From the NCBI RefSeq assembly GCF_000689255.1, contig NZ_HG964446.1, positions 4,868,152 to 4,932,151 of the forward strand: DNA of 64,000 nt, read 5' to 3'. Below the pieces are notes generated by a model that made no database searches, had not been told where the DNA came from, and worked only from the letters and a program-made list of their open reading frames with translations. Below, piece after piece: positions 61,166 to 64,000 of the stretch. The position numbers and the translations under genes are program-made. How positions within the stretch are numbered: position 1 is the first letter of the stretch; the number at the start of each line of letters is the position of its first letter. This stretch comes from Mycobacterium triplex (GTDB taxonomy: Bacteria; Actinomycetota; Actinomycetes; Mycobacteriales; Mycobacteriaceae).

Positions 61166-62620
61166 GTGAACGTACATGAGGAGCTCCTCGTTGGCGGCGA
61201 GTGGCGCAAGCCCACGTCGGAGGCACGGATCGATGTCGTGAGTCCGTCCACCGAAGAGGTGATCGGTCAGGTGCCCGACGCGGGCACCGAGGACGTCGAC
61301 ATGGCGGTGCGCGCCGCCCGCAGTGCGTTCGACCAAGGAGTATGGCGGGCGATGAGCGTCACCGAGCGCGCTGACGTGCTCGAGCAAGCGCTGCGGTTAC
61401 TCGGGTCGCGCATCGATGAGATCGCTAGGCTCGTGACCTCCGAGATGGGTCTTCCGACCAGCATCGCCGGGGTCCAGATCCCCGGCGCGCTGGACACCGG
61501 ACGCTACTTTCTCCATGTCGCACAGGGTGATCCGGTCAGCGAACTCAGACAGACCCAAATGTGTACCGCCGCGGTCGTCAAGGAACCGGTGGGTGTGGTC
61601 GCGTCGATCGCGCCGTGGAACGGGCCCTTCAATTTGGCTATTTCCAAGATCATTCCGGCGCTCGTGACCGGGTGCAGCGTGGTCTACAAACCGGCTCCCG
61701 AGACCCCGCTCGACGCCTTCTTTATCGCCGAGGCGCTCAGTAAGGCAGGCGTGCCCGCGGGGGTTTTCAATCTGATCACCGGCGGCCGCCAAACGGGTGC
61801 GACGCTGGTGGCCCACCCGGGGATCGACAAGGTCAGTTTCACGGGATCCACTGCCGCGGGCCGCGATATCGGTCGGCAATGCGGCGGCAACTTCAAACGA
61901 CTGCAGCTGGAGCTGGGTGGCAAATCGGCGGCAATCGTCCTCGACGATGCCGACATCGCGACGACGATGACGGGGTTGGCGATGGGCTGCTTCTTCAATA
62001 CCGGTCAGGTGTGCGCCGCCTTCAGCCGGGTGCTGCTGCCGGCCAGCCGCTACGACGAATTCACCGCGGCGCTGGTGGCCACCGCCGAATCATTCGTGGT
62101 GGGCGATCCATTCGACCCCGCCACGACGATGGGCCCGCTGGTTTCGGCGCGCCAGCGCAACCGGGTGCAGTCCTACCTCGATGCCGGAAGAGACGAAGGT
62201 GCCGTCATCGCCACCGGCGGTGGGACGCCTCCCGGCCTGGAAAAGGGCTTCTATATTCAGCCCACGGTATTCACCGGCGTCGACAACTCCATGCGGATCG
62301 CCCGTGAGGAAATCTTCGGACCAGTGGCATCGGTGCTGCGCTACGACAGCCTCGATGAGGCCATCGCGATCGCCAACGACTCCGACTACGGACTACACGG
62401 CGGTGTGTTCACCGCCGACCCGCAGCGGGCCGCGGAAGTCGCACGCCGCGTCCGCACCGGCACGTTCAGCGTCAATGCCTTTGTCTACAACAGCGAAGCA
62501 CCCTTTGGCGGAGTGAAGAATTCCGGCATCGGCCGTGACACCGGCCCCGAAGCCGTGCAGGCCTACTACGAGCTGAAGACCATCAACCTCGACGCACCCA
62601 CCGCGGCCCTTTTCAGCTGA
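61166..62620 (+). CDS. Aldehyde dehydrogenase family protein
   Basis: A 484-residue ALDH of normal length. Glu249 (LELGGKS) and catalytic Cys283 (NTGQVCAAF) are in place; FTGST at 225-229 and PWNGP at 150-154 bind NAD. The GTG at 61166 follows GAAGGGG. It lies after the P450 gene at 59824 and probably oxidises its product after an alcohol dehydrogenase step. The parallel ALDH at 36391 has the same role in the other set. Confidence 0.9.
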   Translation: MNVHEELLVGGEWRKPTSEARIDVVSPSTEEVIGQVPDAGTEDVDMAVRAARSAFDQGVWRAMSVTERADVLEQALRLLGSRIDEIARLVTSEMGLPTSIAGVQIPGALDTGRYFLHVAQGDPVSELRQTQMCTAAVVKEPVGVVASIAPWNGPFNLAISKIIPALVTGCSVVYKPAPETPLDAFFIAEALSKAGVPAGVFNLITGGRQTGATLVAHPGIDKVSFTGSTAAGRDIGRQCGGNFKRLQLELGGKSAAIVLDDADIATTMTGLAMGCFFNTGQVCAAFSRVLLPASRYDEFTAALVATAESFVVGDPFDPATTMGPLVSARQRNRVQSYLDAGRDEGAVIATGGGTPPGLEKGFYIQPTVFTGVDNSMRIAREEIFGPVASVLRYDSLDEAIAIANDSDYGLHGGVFTADPQRAAEVARRVRTGTFSVNAFVYNSEAPFGGVKNSGIGRDTGPEAVQAYYELKTINLDAPTAALFS

Positions 62621-62785
62621 CCGTAGCGGCGGTACAGCTTTCCGGCGGCGTCGGTGGCGATGACCGCTCTCGAGAAGCGTTGGAGGAACCCACCTTTGAA
62701 CGATCACGACGCGCGTGGGGCTAGGCGCGGAGGATCGGGCCGGCACACTTCGGGTTCCGACCGCACATTTGCTCCGGGCGAGTAA

Positions 62786-62802
62786 ACCTACTACCATTAG
62801 GC
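62786..62802. promoter_or_regulatory. ACCTA-N7-TAGGC element, site 4
   Basis: ACCTACTACCATTAGGC, arms CCTA/TAGG, followed by AAATTGG. It lies 111 bp before the CoA-transferase start at 62914. Confidence 0.45.
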
Positions 62803-62913
62803 AAATTGGCGAGGTCTGCACCCGCCACACCCCACAAGCGGCAAGTGGTGGCCCGCGGCTACCGCCTGCCGCGTGTTGTAGTCCGGGACCCGGCACAAAA
62901 GGAAGGCGCCGCA

Positions 62914-64000
62914 TTGACCACGACGTCGATGTTGCCGTTGAGCGCCCTGCGCGTCCTGGATCTCACCGAGAACGCCGCCGAATGGTGTGGCCGCATCCTG
63001 GCCGACCTCGGGGCAGAAGTCATCCGTATCGAGCCGCCGGGCGGATCCCCCGGGCGCCGCGACCCGGTGGCCTTCGCCCTCCGCAACGCCAACAAGGCCG
63101 GGGTCGTCCTCGACCTCGATGATCCCGCCGGCCGGTCGGCGCTGCTGGGGCTGGTGGCCGACGCGGATATCGTGCTCGAGTCCTTGACCCACGCGCAGGC
63201 ACAGGCGCGCGCACTGACGTCGGCGGCGCTGTCGCGGGCAAACCCCGCGCTGGTGGTCGTATCGATCACCGATTTCGGGCGCACCGGCCCGCACCGCGAC
63301 CGGGTGGCCACCGAGGACGTGCTCGCCGCCGCCGGCGGTGTGCTGTCGCGGTCGGGATTGCCCGGCGGCACCCCGCTGCAACCGCCCCGGGGGGTGGTGT
63401 CCTTGACCGTCGGCGTCCACGCCGCGTGGGCGGCCCTGGTGGCGTACGTCAAGCGAGTGCGCACGGGCCGCGGTGAGCACGTAGACGTTTCGGCGTTGGA
63501 GGCAGTAGTCCACGGATTCGACCCGGGCTTCGGTTCGCAAGGCTCCGCGGCAGCCGGACGCTCCGAAACCTTTCCGCGCGGGCGACCCGATGCCGCCAAC
63601 TTCTACCCGATCTTCCCCTGCGCCGACGGCCACGTCCGGATCTGTCTGCTGGCCACCCGCCAGTGGCGTGCGATGTTCTCGTGGCTGGGTGAGCCCGCCG
63701 AATTCGCCGATCCCCGCTATGACGCGATTCCCGCCCGCTTTGCAGCCTCCGACCGGCTCAACCCGCTTATCGCCGCGCTGTTCGCCGATCACAGCCGCGA
63801 GAAGCTCGTCGCCGAGGGCACGGCGCGAGGAATTCCGATCGCCGGTGTGCTGAGCGTCGATGAGGTGCTTGCCAGCGACCACTTCACGGGCACGGGTACC
63901 CTCGCGCCGGCCGAAATCGATGCGGGCCTGCACGCGACCGTGCCGTCCGGCTACGTGTTCATCGACGGCGTGCGCGCTGGGCTGCGTCGGCGCGCACCCC
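62914..64000 (+). CDS. CaiB/BaiF CoA-transferase, partial at the right edge
   Basis: An open frame from TTG 62914 (GGAAGG seven bases before) that continues past the window; 362 residues are visible. ATG 62929 is the alternative start. LSALRVLDLTENAAEWCGRILADLGAEVIRIE is the class III CoA-transferase opening, RRDPVAFALRNANKAGVVLDL the next conserved segment, and FGRTGPHRDRVATEDVLAA should hold the active-site Asp. The stretch GRGEHVDVSALEA completes the family pattern. The rest may be a second CaiB half, as in the longer two-domain members; this cannot be seen here. It has its own ACCTA-type element. Confidence 0.85.
   Translation, partial: MTTTSMLPLSALRVLDLTENAAEWCGRILADLGAEVIRIEPPGGSPGRRDPVAFALRNANKAGVVLDLDDPAGRSALLGLVADADIVLESLTHAQAQARALTSAALSRANPALVVVSITDFGRTGPHRDRVATEDVLAAAGGVLSRSGLPGGTPLQPPRGVVSLTVGVHAAWAALVAYVKRVRTGRGEHVDVSALEAVVHGFDPGFGSQGSAAAGRSETFPRGRPDAANFYPIFPCADGHVRICLLATRQWRAMFSWLGEPAEFADPRYDAIPARFAASDRLNPLIAALFADHSREKLVAEGTARGIPIAGVLSVDEVLASDHFTGTGTLAPAEIDAGLHATVPSGYVFIDGVRAGLRRRAP

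Noticed and set aside
1..64000. Insertion sequences, prophage, CRISPR, tRNA or rRNA
   Set aside because: I found no transposase, integrase, direct repeat array or recognisable structural RNA sequence by reading.

Overview
The window is high-GC DNA with the density and habits of a mycobacterial (Mycobacteriaceae-type actinobacterial) chromosome. Start codons are often GTG or TTG, genes overlap by ATGA or GTGA, and the content is rich in acyl-CoA dehydrogenases, FadD-type ligases, crotonases, CYPs with single-cluster CxxHxxC ferredoxins, SDRs (one of the mycofactocin-linked type) and TetR regulators. I see no rRNA, tRNA, CRISPR array, insertion sequence or phage gene. The species cannot be fixed from the sequence alone.

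Region 1 (1-18.6 kb) holds two AveC-like seven-helix proteins, two FAD oxidoreductases, a phosphohistidine-domain protein without an ATP-grasp half, two DUF7064-like proteins, an APH-like kinase, a sulfotransferase pair, four TetR genes and three members of an unnamed six-helix membrane family recognised by a 'GPFAWNG'-like loop. A frameshifted remnant of a fourth member lies at the left edge. Three promoters share a 32-bp double palindrome, TGAA-N6-TTCA-N4-TGAA-N6-TTCA, which ties the AveC-like gene, two six-helix genes and the 14.4-18.3 kb TetR/operon locus into one probable regulon.

Region 2 (18.6-42.9 kb) is lipid and ring catabolism. A crotonase and two acyl-CoA dehydrogenases (18.6-21.6 kb) come first. 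Then follows a large set that shares a 17-bp promoter palindrome, ACCAAACANTGTTTGGT, at nine places, each 11-55 bp from a start codon: crotonase, TetR, FadD, two P450s, a mycofactocin-type SDR, phytoene-desaturase-like FAD enzyme, epimerase, IpdC-like flavoenzyme, EchA20-like crotonase, a homogentisate-dioxygenase-like cupin, CaiB-type CoA-transferase, ALDH, ferredoxin and MaoC hydratase. A hydrolase, a molybdopterin oxidoreductase and a bile-acid:sodium-symporter-family transporter follow. The enzyme order suggests uptake, hydroxylation, alcohol and aldehyde oxidation, CoA activation, hydration and C-C cleavage of a cyclic or branched carboxylic compound.

Region 3 (43.3-64 kb) is a second set of similar design: ferredoxin, acyl-CoA dehydrogenase, then an operon of SDR, P450, Rieske oxygenase, MshD-like protein, NTF2-DUF35 protein, Ltp2-like aldolase, FadD and TetR. 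A block with two more six-helix membrane proteins around a COX3/COX4 (NorE/NorF-like) pair follows. Then come two SDRs and a second Rieske oxygenase opposite a second, paralogous P450, an ALDH and a CoA-transferase that runs off the window. Four promoters here share an ACCTA-N6/7-TA(A/G)GT element. A short scar at 42.9-43.2 kb holds the tail of a lost TetR gene.
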